In this document: piece after piece, positions 31,000 through 42,649 of the stretch
Position numbering within the stretch: the first letter of the stretch is position 1
How the letters are laid out: each line of letters starts with the position of its first letter
Origin: Begonia masoniana
Taxonomy: Eukaryota; Streptophyta; Magnoliopsida; Cucurbitales; Begoniaceae
Assembly: GCA_022432975.1 (NCBI GenBank)
Contig: CM039511.1
Coordinates: 19,680,557-19,744,556 of the forward strand
DNA: 64,000 bases
Direction of reading: 5' to 3'
Made by a program: the position numbers and the translations under genes
Notes under the pieces: model-generated
What the model was told of the DNA's origin: nothing
What the model saw: the letters and a program-made list of their open reading frames with translations, nothing else
Database searches by the model: none

Positions 31000-31543
31000 G
31001 AAGAAGAAGGAAGGGAGGCACAGGAGATGGGGATCGATCGCCCAAGGGTGGGGATCGATCACCCATGGGACGCCGCGCTCTGGAAGAATTCCAGAGCGTG
31101 TGGCGATCGATCGCCACAAACGGGCGATCGATCGCCACTTGCGTCTAGGCGATCGCCTGTTGAGGCGATTGCTGGGCATGTGATGATCGCCCAGGGGCGA
31201 TCCACCTGGCGAGCGATCACCAGTGTGCGATCGCCATGGGGCGATCGATCGCCGGTTTTGGGCGATTGATCGCCCCTTCATTTTTTTAGGCGACTGTCCG
31301 TTTCTACCCTTGTTTTTGTCCGGTTCTCTGCCGATTGTTTCACTTTTATTTTATATGATTTTTATTTAATTGTTTTAATAGTTTTAAGATTCTATTAAAT
31401 GGTTTTCAAAATAGATTCGAACGTTTTACAAATTCTGGTTTCCACTTTAAATTTCCGCTTCAACGCAATTAAAGTTATTAGGATATTAAAAAAATATATA
31501 TATATAGTACGGAAAAATCAGGTACAGTGATAGGGTCGCTACA
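31000..31543. repeat. Right inverted arm of the fold-back element
   Basis: Inverse complement of 28893-29395. It corresponds to the natural 3' (U5) end, as shown by its match to the right end of LTR-C at about 45735-45917. Confidence 0.88.
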
Positions 31544-32238
31544 ATGATCCCGTCTTCTCCCTCGACCCAATCTTTTTCTTCCCTCCCTCCCTTCCTTTCC
31601 TTAAACCAAACTCTGACCATTAAACTAGACACCACCAGCTATCTCATGTGGAATACCCAAATCTTCAAATAGCTAGTGGAATCGAAAGTATTCTAGATGG
31701 ATCTCATCCTAACCCACCTCAGTTTCTTGACTCCATCTCCCTTCAACCTAATCCCGACTTCATTGTTCATCAGAGGTACAATAGGCTTGTAATGAATTGG
31801 ATTTTCTCATCCCTCTCCGACAGTCTTCTCCCACAAATCGTTCAATACAATACTGCCAGTGAAATTTGGCATGTTCTCAGCAGTATGTTTGCTTCAACAT
31901 CCTTGGCAAAAATTACAGATCTTCGAAGCCAACTCCATACTTGGGATCTCTGCCGAGGTCTATATTCAGAAAATTGCATCTCTGTGTGACACCTTGTCTG
32001 CCATTGGAGAGCCGGTCTCCTATTGTGATCACGTTCTCTATTTCCTTGGAGTCCTCGGGAGTGAGTACAACGCGTTCGTCACCTCTATCACAAACCGTCC
32101 AGATCAACCCTCTCTTGAAGAGATTCACAATCTTCCATAGAGTTATGATTTTTTGTTGGAAAAGGAAAATGTCGCCTTCTCCCTTCCAACTCTAGCCTCT
32201 CTTTAGGCAAATGCTGCCTTTCGGTCCTTTTCCCGTCC

Positions 32239-34060
32239 TGTAACACCCGGTATTTTTGCCTATGTGATTTCTCCCCGAATCATTATGAGGGATTAATTTG
32301 GTATTAGTACAATGAACGTTTTGTTGGAAACCAAATCGATGGAAATTATATATAGATACATATAAATATGTATATTTGGATAATGGGATAAAAACCAAAC
32401 TAATGTATGAGTGAACGAAACCATTAGTTAGAAATGCATGGAGGGGTAAATTGGGAAGGAATTAAGGTTGGTGGGAGGAAGCCAATGGATGGTTGCCAAA
32501 TGTCCATAACTTGCTGAGAAACCTACCTATTCTCCTCTCTTCTACGTGAACCTTCACACTCATCCCTTCCTCTCTGTTTCCTCTCTTCCAGACGAAAATC
32601 ATCCATCGAAGCACCTTCGATCTTCCTTGATTTTTCTTCTGTTTCTGCATAAGGTAAGCATCTGCTTATGCTAACATGTCTGGACAAGTTAAATGACAGT
32701 TTTGTTGAAGTTTAGGGTTTGTGATATTTTGGAGAAAACTCACTGCTATTGCATGAAAACATGTTGGTTTGTTTTCTAAAAACCTGAATGGAGTTAGGAG
32801 CATATCCTACAAGTTATTAGTTAGCATTTGCAGCTTGTTTATTTTCCTTACGTGTATGTACAGGTTCGTGCATTACCGAGACGATCAAGAACATCAACTC
32901 TACAACAAACAGGTAAGTTCATACCCGTAGGTTGGCCCTCAAGGCCCTACATCACAGAGATACTAGGTATTACTTATGTCGGGTGGTTTCAGGTAGAGGA
33001 AGTTAAAGTTAAGTTCTGAGTTATCTATGTCACACATTACGTTCTGTTGTAATATTTCTGTTGTCTGCCATTTTATGTTTAAGCACTGTAAATTCTCATG
33101 CATACACGATTTTCCCGAAAGACATGCAAAAGTTTTCTGTGCACGGTTTTGAAGTTAAGAAAGATAAAATCTGACTGTAATGTATTGGTTAAGTGCGGGA
33201 CAGGGACTGGCCTACTGTTTTGTACAGCTTTGTCTGTTCTGTTCTGTTTCTGTTCTGTAAATCTGTTATGTGCCTGTCGTGCACTTGTCAGTTCCCCTAA
33301 AAGCCCCACTTATACCCCTCTGACAGATAAAAACAATGTTTTGTAATGTCACTGTATTCTGAAAAGTTCATGTATAGCATATGCATCACTGCATTTATAT
33401 GTTCTTATTGAGTTTTAGACTCATAGATGAGCTCTCTGATGTAGGTACTGAAACCGTGGATGAGGACTTTGTGCCTCAATATGACGATTTGATGTAGTTG
33501 GCGGATCGAGCTCATAGGGGTTGGTTGCTGCAGCCAGACATATTTCTGTCCCGAGATTTAAGTTTTTTTTTTTTGTAAAGTCCATGTCTGTAAACCCTAC
33601 TGGAACTCTGGTGTTTTTGTTTTAAAACTCTGTTGGGGTTCTGTGTTTTTGTTTTAAAAACTCTATTGGAAATTCTGTTGGGAATATAAGATGTATAGGT
33701 TCTGATGTTCGAGTTTGAAATCTCTGTTTGACAGTCGATAGTTGTCTCCTGAAATATTCTGTTGTTGATGTATTTAAAACCTCTGTATTTGACAGTTAAA
33801 TTTATGTTCTGAAGTATTCTGGAATTGTTTGGAATATTTTTTATTATAGGGTGTGTATGGGTTATTTCTGATTTTAGAGCCATCCATGCAATCTGTTTTC
33901 CTTAAATTTCTGTCGTGTTTTCCTGGTATGTCCAAGATCATATTTTAAATCATTTTCTGAAGCTTGAAGCTTCCATACCTTCTGTTTTCATGTTTCTGTC
34001 TCCATGTATTCCTGTCAAAAGTTGTCAATTTCTGCCTTTAAAACTACATCGCCCCCCAGT
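32239..34060 (+). mobile_element. LTR-A: Gypsy-type LTR, right end lost
   Basis: It begins TGTAACACCCGG directly after Copia-3 gag sequence. In plus orientation it shows the shared LTR layout. A leader ends at the donor AAG|GTAAGC (32653/32654). A 49-nt middle block lies at 32864-32912 (acceptor ACAG, donor ACAG|GTAAGT). A 53-nt terminal block at 33445-33497 has the frame DVGTETVDEDFVPQYDDLM and a TAG stop. Middle and terminal blocks join in an open frame, but no ATG is found in frame in the leader. The right boundary is not recognisable. It fades into satellite-flanking sequence around 33960-34150, where it meets an LTR of opposite orientation. Confidence 0.75.
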
Positions 34061-34149
34061 TTATCCATATCCACCGCTGCTTTAAATTCACTTCTACAGC
34101 TGCCCGTTCTAAAAATCACATCCACCGCTACTTGTAGAATCATATCCCT

Positions 34150-37100
34150 GACTCATTAAACTTCATCCGATCACAAAACGACAAGACTTAATATCGGCTT
34201 CTACCGATTGACACATGCACATCACGTGACTCATTAAACTTCATCCGATCACAAAACGACAAGACTTAATATCGGCTTCTACCGATTGACACATGCACAT
34301 CACGTGACTCATTAAACTTCATCCGATCACAAAACGACAAGACTTAATATCGGCTTCTACCGATTGACACATGCACATCACGTGACTCATTAAACTTCAT
34401 CCGATCACAAAACGACAAGACTTAATATCGGCTTCTACCGATTGACACATGCACATCACGTGACTCATTAAACTTCATCCGATCACAAAACGACAAGACT
34501 TAATATCGGCTTCTACCGATTGACACATGCACATCACGTGACTCATTAAACTTCATCCGATCACAAAACGACAAGACTTAATATCGGCTTCTACCGATTG
34601 ACACATGCACATCACGTGACTCATTAAACTTCATCCGATCACAAAACGACAAGACTTAATATCGGCTTCTACCGATTGACACATGCACATCACGTGACTC
34701 ATTAAACTTCATCCGATCACAAAACGACAAGACTTAATATCGGCTTCTACCGATTGACACATGCACATCACGTGACTCATTAAACTTCATCCGATCACAA
34801 AACGACAAGACTTAATATCGGCTTCTACCGATTGACACATGCACATCACGTGACTCATTAAACTTCATCCGATCACAAAACGACAAGACTTAATATCGGC
34901 TTCTACCGATTGACACATGCACATCACGTGACTCATTAAACTTCATCCGATCACAAAACGACAAGACTTAATATCGGCTTCTACCGATTGACACATGCAC
35001 ATCACGTGACTCATTAAACTTCATCCGATCACAAAACGACAAGACTTAATATCGGCTTCTACCGATTGACACATGCACATCACGTGACTCATTAAACTTC
35101 ATCCGATCACAAAACGACAAGACTTAATATCGGCTTCTACCGATTGACACATGCACATCACGTGACTCATTAAACTTCATCCGATCACAAAACGACAAGA
35201 CTTAATATCGGCTTCTACCGATTGACACATGCACATCACGTGACTCATTAAACTTCATCCGATCACAAAACGACAAGACTTAATATCGGCTTCTACCGAT
35301 TGACACATGCACATCACGTGACTCATTAAACTTCATCCGATCACAAAACGACAAGACTTAATATCGGCTTCTACCGATTGACACATGCACATCACGTGAC
35401 TCATTAAACTTCATCCGATCACAAAACGACAAGACTTAATATCGGCTTCTACCGATTGACACATGCACATCACGTGACTCATTAAACTTCATCCGATCAC
35501 AAAACGACAAGACTTAATATCGGCTTCTACCGATTGACACATGCACATCACGTGACTCATTAAACTTCATCCGATCACAAAACGACAAGACTTAATATCG
35601 GCTTCTACCGATTGACACATGCACATCACGTGACTCATTAAACTTCATCCGATCACAAAACGACAAGACTTAATATCGGCTTCTACCGATTGACACATGC
35701 ACATCACGTGACTCATTAAACTTCATCCGATCACAAAACGACAAGACTTAATATCGGCTTCTACCGATTGACACATGCACATCACGTGACTCATTAAACT
35801 TCATCCGATCACAAAACGACAAGACTTAATATCGGCTTCTACCGATTGACACATGCACATCACGTGACTCATTAAACTTCATCCGATCACAAAACGACAA
35901 GACTTAATATCGGCTTCTACCGATTGACACATGCACATCACGTGACTCATTAAACTTCATCCGATCACAAAACGACAAGACTTAATATCGGCTTCTACCG
36001 ATTGACACATGCACATCACGTGACTCATTAAACTTCATCCGATCACAAAACGACAAGACTTAATATCGGCTTCTACCGATTGACACATGCACATCACGTG
36101 ACTCATTAAACTTCATCCGATCACAAAACGACAAGACTTAATATCGGCTTCTACCGATTGACACATGCACATCACGTGACTCATTAAACTTCATCCGATC
36201 ACAAAACGACAAGACTTAATATCGGCTTCTACCGATTGACACATGCACATCACGTGACTCATTAAACTTCATCCGATCACAAAACGACAAGACTTAATAT
36301 CGGCTTCTACCGATTGACACATGCACATCACGTGACTCATTAAACTTCATCCGATCACAAAACGACAAGACTTAATATCGGCTTCTACCGATTGACACAT
36401 GCACATCACGTGACTCATTAAACTTCATCCGATCACAAAACGACAAGACTTAATATCGGCTTCTACCGATTGACACATGCACATCACGTGACTCATTAAA
36501 CTTCATCCGATCACAAAACGACAAGACTTAATATCGGCTTCTACCGATTGACACATGCACATCACGTGACTCATTAAACTTCATCCGATCACAAAACGAC
36601 AAGACTTAATATCGGCTTCTACCGATTGACACATGCACATCACGTGACTCATTAAACTTCATCCGATCACAAAACGACAAGACTTAATATCGGCTTCTAC
36701 CGATTGACACATGCACATCACGTGACTCATTAAACTTCATCCGATCACAAAACGACAAGACTTAATATCGGCTTCTACCGATTGACACATGCACATCACG
36801 TGACTCATTAAACTTCATCCGATCACAAAACGACAAGACTTAATATCGGCTTCTACCGATTGACACATGCACATCACGTGACTCATTAAACTTCATCCGA
36901 TCACAAAACGACAAGACTTAATATCGGCTTCTACCGATTGACACATGCACATCACGTGACTCATTAAACTTCATCCGATCACAAAACGACAAGACTTAAT
37001 ATCGGCTTCTACCGATTGACACATGCACATCACGTGACTCATTAAACTTCATCCGATCACAAAACGACAAGACTTAATATCGGCTTCTACCGATTGACAC

Positions 37101-37659
37101 ATGCACATCACGTGACTCATTAAACTTCATCCGATCACAAAACGACAAGACTTAATATCGGCTTCTACCGATTGACACATGCACATCACGTGACTCATTA
37201 AACTTCATCCGATCACAAAACGACAAGACTTAATATCGGCTTCTACCGATTGACACATGCACATCACGTGACTCATTAAACTTCATCCGATCACAAAACG
37301 ACAAGACTTAATATCGGCTTCTACCGATTGACACATGCACATCACGTGACTCATTAAACTTCATCCGATCACAAAACGACAAGACTTAATATCGGCTTCT
37401 ACCGATTGACACATGCACATCACGTGACTCATTAAACTTCATCCGATCACAAAACGACAAGACTTAATATCGGCTTCTACCGATTGACACATGCACATCA
37501 CGTGACTCATTAAACTTCATCCGATCACAAAACAACAAGACTTAATATCGGCTTCTACCGATTGACACATGCACATCACGTGACTCATTAAACTTCATCC
37601 GATCACAAAACGACAAGACTTAATATCAACTTCTACCGATTGACACATGCACATCACGT
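34150..37659. repeat. 78-bp satellite, 45 tandem copies
   Basis: The period is exactly 78 bp. Units start at 34150 and every 78 bp after, giving 45 complete units, followed by a degenerate unit from 37660. Units are essentially identical. The only changes I noticed are in the last two (aaacaacaag near 37533, atatcaac near 37627). Each unit carries cttcatccgatcac, aaaacgacaag and acatcacgtgactcat, the last combining a CACGTG G-box with an overlapping TGACTCA motif. No ORF spans it. It lies inside the Tekay 3' LTR. Confidence 0.97.
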
Positions 37660-37682
37660 GACTCATTATACTCCTTCCGATA

Positions 37683-37838
37683 GAAGACATCATCCGATAA
37701 AAGACATCATGCAATGGAAGACATCATCCGATGGAAGACATCATCTGATAGAAGACATCATCCGATGAAAGACATCATCCGATGGAAGACATCATCCGAT
37801 GGAAGACATCATCATATGGAAGACATCATCCGATAGAC
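37683..37838. repeat. 17-bp minisatellite (about 9 copies)
   Basis: Units of the type gaagacatcatccgatg recur with period 17 from 37685 (agacat at 37685, 37702, 37719, 37736 and on). Related units occur at about 30-bp spacing in the solo LTR at 21085-21270. Confidence 0.9.
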
Positions 37839-39110
37839 AGGAAACTTTCAGACTTTCACAAACTTCAACATGATTGAATAAACTAACACACAGTTGGACC
37901 ATAATCTCATCTAGAATACGTGTAGCGAAAGACTCTAACAAAACAGATCATTCTATCATTTCACGATCATTCTCAAACTCAGAAGTTAGTCAGTCAGGTT
38001 CCAGTATCCATTGTTTTAAGAAAGCATCCTACATAGACTTCAGTATTCATAACCTTACTAATATGATAAAAGTAGTAACCAGGAGTTGAAATCGCCTTTC
38101 CAGCCACCAATCTGTCATCCTGAGCACCTTCCAGCAACCAACCTTAAACATCCTCATTAGACTTGAAATCCTCACCTGGTAGTTCTTCACCTACATCATA
38201 AGGTTTAAACTATAAGCCTAATGCTTAGTAAGGAGTGCAATGCTAACATGTATGCATGAATGTACAAATTAAAGGAAAACACATGTTCATGATCTTTTCG
38301 TGTTCTTGTTCTTGTTCATGATCATCGTTTTCATCATATGGATTAAGGGAGGATTTGTGCCGAAAAGGGGGTTGACAGTGAGAGTGTACATAGTCCCTTG
38401 CGGGTCGTATTCATGGTCCTTCTTTTGGACAGTGACATACGCCAAACTGCCCTCAACCCTCTCTTAATCCTTGTTGCATAAGTTTCATGTTCATATCTTG
38501 TTCATGGGAGAAATCATGCATTTAAAACATTTTCATATGCTTGAGAAATATTCATGATGCATGAGCATGAGTAATCTTAGTTCATCAGACTACTGAACAA
38601 GCCATTCATTCATCAAAGGATCATAACATCAACTCGAGTACCGAAGACATCCAGACATTAGCACAGGTACTTTTAACATCATAAACAACTTCTACTTAGT
38701 ACCCTTGAGATGTAGGGCCCTAATGACCGGAAGTCTTACTCACTCACTTACCAGGTTTCCTTAGCAACTTGAGCACGTCTCTTCAAACTTCTTCACCTAG
38801 AAACATTTCACATTATAGTGTTAAATCAAAATCCTAACTAAAAGTCATCCTAGTATCTAACATAAATATTTCTAAATCTTCCTAGTCGAGCGCCTAGTGT
38901 GTACAGATTAAATTTCCAGAACCTAAATAACCGGATTAAGTCTAACAACTAAACACGGTCTGTTATCTTAATGTCCAGAATTGAATCGGAAATGCCATTA
39001 CTAAACACAGATCATGATTGTCACAACCATTACTCTGTTAGTGAAGAATCAGAAACCTCAAGTTCTAGCTGAAGACAAAGTTCTAAGTAACTACATTGTC
39101 TAAATCTTAC
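37839..39110 (-). other. Tekay LTR middle part without genes
   Basis: This is non-coding LTR sequence apart from the exon-like blocks at 38144-38190 and 38752-38796. The conserved stem (ggattaagggagg pairing with cctctcttaatcc) lies between them. Confidence 0.6.
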
Positions 39111-39474
39111 CTAGAGCGTGGATTGTCGAAGTGGAGGCTGAAGAACTGGTCGCCGGCGAAGGAATAGCTGGCAGAGAGGGAGCTCTGGAAGGAAGGAAAT
39201 CACCGAGAGAGGAAATGTTGGCTACAACGAGGTTTTAATGAGGTTTAAGAATTCCCACAACCTATTTATACCAATTAAAATCCACCTTAATTACAAACTT
39301 GCCACCCAACCTAGTTTCACTCAACTTGTAATAAATAAGTCTTGGCATTAAATTTAAAATCGTAAAGGTCAATAAAAGGGTGACAATTAAAATGGTTAAG
39401 AAAATCACCTGGCCGAAATTGTCGGGTGTTACATCCACCCCTCCTTAAACAAAATTTTCGTCCTCGAAAATTGA

Positions 39475-42400
39475 TCAAACAAAGAGCTCTGGATAATTGG
39501 AAATCATGTCCTGCTGTCGCTCCCATGTGGCTTCTTCAATGTCATGATTTGTTCACAGAACTTTCACTAATGGGATCTCTTTATTCCGTAGAGTCTTAAC
39601 TACAGATTCCAAAATTCGTATAGGTTTATCTTCATACGTTAATGTCGGCTCAAACTCAATTTCCGTTGGCTTAACAACCTGTGACGGATCATGTATGCAT
39701 TTCCTTAGCATGGATACATGAAAGACATTATGGACCTTTTCCAGTGAAGGAGGCAATTGCAACCTATAAGCTATGCTGCCAATCCCTGTTAAGACAGGGA
39801 AGGGACCAATGAATCGTGGACTAAGTTTTTCCTTCTTGCCAAATCTTAAAACTCCCTTAAATGGTGAAACATTTAAGAAGACCTCATCACCGACAGCAAA
39901 CTCAAGATCCCTTATTCTTTGGTCTGCATAACTCTTCTGTCGGCTTTGTGCAGTCATCATCCTTTTCCTAATTATGGCAATCTTGTCTGACATCTGCTGT
40001 AAAATTTCAGGGCCTAGAAGTTTTGCTTCGCCAACTTCATCCCAATATAAGGGTGATCTACATTTCCTACCATATAGGGCCTCGTAAGGTGCCATACCGA
40101 TAGTGGACTAGTAACTATTGTTGTAGGAGAATTCCACTAAGGGTAGGTATCGATTCCAAGATGTCTGAAAATCCAGCACATACGCCCTCAACATATCCTC
40201 AAGTGTCTGAATTGTTCTCTCCGATTGGCCATTTGTCTGAGGATGAAAAGCAGTGCTGAAAGATAACTTTGTACCAAGCGTGCCTTAAAGACTTTGCCAA
40301 AACTTCGAGGTGAACCTAGGATCACGATTGGAGACAATGGATATTGGAATCCCATGCAATCTGATAATTTCCTGAACATACAGATTAGCAAGCTGGTCCA
40401 TCGTGTACGTTGTCCTTACAGGTAGAAAGTGAGCTGATTTCGTCATTCTGTCAATTACGACCCAAATGCTATCATGACCTTTAGTTGTCTTAGGTAATCC
40501 TACAACAAAATCCATGGCAATGTTTTCCCACTTCCATTCGGGAATCGGTAAGGGTTGAAGGGTACCTCTTGGACGTTGATGTTCTGCTTTAACTTGTTGG
40601 CATATCAGACATGATTCCACATACTTGGCAACATCCCTCTTCAAATTCGGCCACCAATAGAGTAACTTCAAGTCCCGATACATCTTGGTGCTGCCAGGAT
40701 GTACAGAAAAGGGAGACGAGTGTGCCTCGGCCAAGATCAACTTACGTAATTCCTCATCACTTGGAATGTACCATCGATTCCTAAATTTCAAAATATCATC
40801 CTTGGAGAGACTGAACTCAGAAGAGGCGTCCTTCAACTTACTCATCATGCTCTTATTTTCCTTTGATTCTTTTTGTTGTGCCTTCTTAATCCTATCCAAG
40901 ATAGTTGGTTGAATGGTTACTTCTGCAAGTAGTTCCGACAGCTCATAAACTATTTCCAACTCGAACTTCTGTACTTCTGTCCTCAAAGGTATAGACATGG
41001 TTGACACCGCGGGCTGCATTGTCGTCGACATCCTGCTTAAAGCATCGGCTACAACATTAGCCTTACCTGGGTGATACTTAATTTCAAAGTCATAATCCTT
41101 AACAAACTCTAACCAACGTCTTTGTTTCATGTTCAACTCCTTTTGAGTAAAAAGGTATTTCAGGCTCTTATGGTTAGAAAACACTTCACACTGTTGACCA
41201 TACAAATAGTGTCTCCAAATCTTTAATGCAAAGACAACTGCGGCTAATTCCAAATCTTGAGTGGGGTAGTTCTGCTCATAACTCTTCAGTTGTCTGGAAG
41301 CATACGCTACAACCTTACCTTCTTGCATCAAGACACACCCCAGACCGACTTTGGATGCATCATAATAAACACTGAACTTCCCTTCTTCAGTTGGGAGTGC
41401 CAAAAGAGGGGCTGTTGTCAACTTCAGTTTTAGTGTTTGGAAGCTATCTTCACAAGGTTCATACCAAGAGTATTTGGTGTCTTTCTTTGTCAAATTAGTT
41501 AAAGGCTTAGCTATCATAGAGAATCTCTTAATGAACTTCCTATAATAACCTGCCAGACCAAGGAAACTACAGACCTCGCTGGCGTTCCTTGACTGTGGCC
41601 AGTCCTTAACAGCCTGAATCTTGGTTGGGTCTACGGATATGCCCTCAGTAGAGATGACATGACCTAAAAAGTTGACCTTATCTAACCAGAACTCACATTT
41701 GGACAACTTGGCATAGAGCTGCTATTGATTTAAAGTCGCCAAAACCACTCTTAGGTGTTCTTCATGGTCAGCCTTAGTCCGTGAATATATTAAGATATCA
41801 TCAATAAACACAATCACAAACTTATCCAAGTACTCACGAAACACTCGATTCATCAAGTCCATAAAGGCTGCAGGTGCATTTGTCAGTCCAAACGACATCA
41901 CAAGAAATTCATAGTGTCCATAGCGGCTTCTGAAGGCTGTCTTTAGTATATCTCCCTCCTTAACCTTCAGTTGGTAATAACCTGAACGTAAGTCGATCTT
42001 TGAAAACACTTTGGCTCCTTGAAGTTGGTCAAACAAATCGTCGATACGGGGCAAGGGATATCTATTCTTGATTGTCAACTTGTTTAACTCTCTGTAATCA
42101 ATGCACATTCTAAGAGAACCATCTTTCTTCTTAACGAATAGGACAGGTGCACCCCAGGGAGAACAGCTGGGGAGTATAAATTCCTTGTCTACTAATTCCT
42201 GTAGTTGGACCTTCAATTCCTTCAACTCAACAGGTGCCATGCGGTAGGGGTTCTTAGACACAGGTAAAGCCTCGGGATATGTATCGATTACAAACTCGAT
42301 TTCCCTATCAGGTAGTAGCCCAAGCAAGTCGTCCAAAAATGCATCTGGGAACTCTCGGACTATGGGAATATCCTGAAGTTCTACCTTACTCTTTACTCGG

Positions 42401-42644
42401 ACATCAATTATACTAGCTAGATAATTCTCACAACCACCTTTCAGTAACCGTTGAGTCTCTAGCGAGGATATAACTGGTATTTTACTTATTTTTGGAATAG
42501 CTTAGAAGGAGTACCGATCTCCGTTTGGGGGTCGAAACTCAACCAATCCAGACCTACAACTTATCGTGGCATAATGTCTGAATAACCAATCCATCCCTAG
42601 TATAACTTCATATCCCTTCATGTCAATTACGATCAGTTCTGCTG
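39475..42644 (-). pseudogene. Tekay pol (protease end, RT, RNase H, integrase, chromodomain) with stop codons
   Basis: One frame runs through the region, broken by stops but not by frameshifts. Visible on the minus strand are the protease end (VILGMDWLFRHYATISC), reverse transcriptase ([29 protein letters not shown]), RNase H ([21 protein letters not shown]), integrase zinc finger ([12 protein letters not shown] with CLIC), catalytic core ([12 protein letters not shown]), GPY/F region, and a chromodomain-like tail (NHDIEEATWE). Stops lie near 42507, 41719, 40285, 40112 and 39555. Several fall at positions normally Gln or Trp, as C-to-T or G-to-A changes. Gag is not present. Confidence 0.9.
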
Positions 42645-42649
42645 CATCA

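Larger units (their letters stand above)
28893..31543 (+). mobile_element. Fold-back LTR-like element with about 500-bp inverted ends, target duplication atgat
   Basis: It starts TGTAGTGACCC and ends GGGTCGCTACA. Perfect atgat duplications flank it (28888-28892 and 31544-31548) inside Copia-3 gag. The first 503 bp (28893-29395) is an inverted copy of the last 544 bp (31000-31543), over 90% identical by eye with a few indels in the GC-rich part. The body between matches LTR-C (42650-45917) in order: leader, donor, two exon-like blocks, palindromic region. LTR-C's left end does not match its right end, so here the normal U3 end has been replaced by an inverted copy of the U5 end. The arms are dense in gcgatcgatcgc palindromes and carry an AT microsatellite (28931-28961). 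No internal pol is present. Confidence 0.88.
28870..32238 (+). pseudogene. Copia-3 gag, split at codon 8 by the fold-back LTR
   Basis: ATG at 28870 opens the frame MASPSSMI. It is interrupted at 28893 and resumes in frame at 31549 (PSSPSTQSFSS). The Copia gag signature LTIKLDTTSYLMWNTQIFK follows, then IASGIESILDGS, DSISLQPNPDF, and a UBN2-like region with frame breaks (31859-32140). Coding stops abruptly at 32238, where LTR-A begins. The following gag segment, including most of the zinc knuckle, is missing. Only GHTAPFC of the knuckle survives, at 45929. Confidence 0.85.
34060..39433 (-). repeat. Tekay 3' LTR containing two satellite arrays
   Basis: On the minus strand it starts TGTAACACCCGAC beside the polypurine tract. 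It has TATA box GGTATAAATAGG (about 39264-39275) and leader donor CTAG|GTAAGATT (39111/39110). Exon-like blocks are at 38752-38796 (45 nt) and 38144-38190 (47 nt, frame GEELPGEDFKSNEDV then TAA). A long stem pairs 38340-38352 with 38458-38470. A 17-bp array (37683-37838) and the 78-bp satellite (34150-37659) follow. The expected terminal end left of the satellite is not recognisable. It is the same LTR type as 47529-50792. Confidence 0.8.
34060..42649 (-). mobile_element. Tekay-like Gypsy chromovirus, 5'-truncated
   Basis: Minus-strand element with its 3' LTR at about 34060-39433, a polypurine tract (AAGGAGGGGTGGA, 39434-39446) and pol at 39475-42644. Gag, the 5' LTR and the primer site are missing. 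The coding region is interrupted at 42650 by LTR-C, and the part beyond is lost at the 45917 junction. Domain order and the C-terminal chromodomain place it among chromoviruses. TGTAACACCC-type LTR ends and the chromodomain form fit the Tekay (Del) lineage. Confidence 0.85.

Noticed and set aside
28893..31543. Fold-back element read as a DNA transposon with terminal inverted repeats
   Set aside because: The body and right end match LTR-C, ends are TG...CA, and the duplication is 5 bp, all retroelement traits. No transposase is present.
34150..37659. The 78-bp array as a centromeric satellite
   Set aside because: It is only 3.5 kb long and embedded within an LTR, with genes nearby. Nothing here shows centromeric location.
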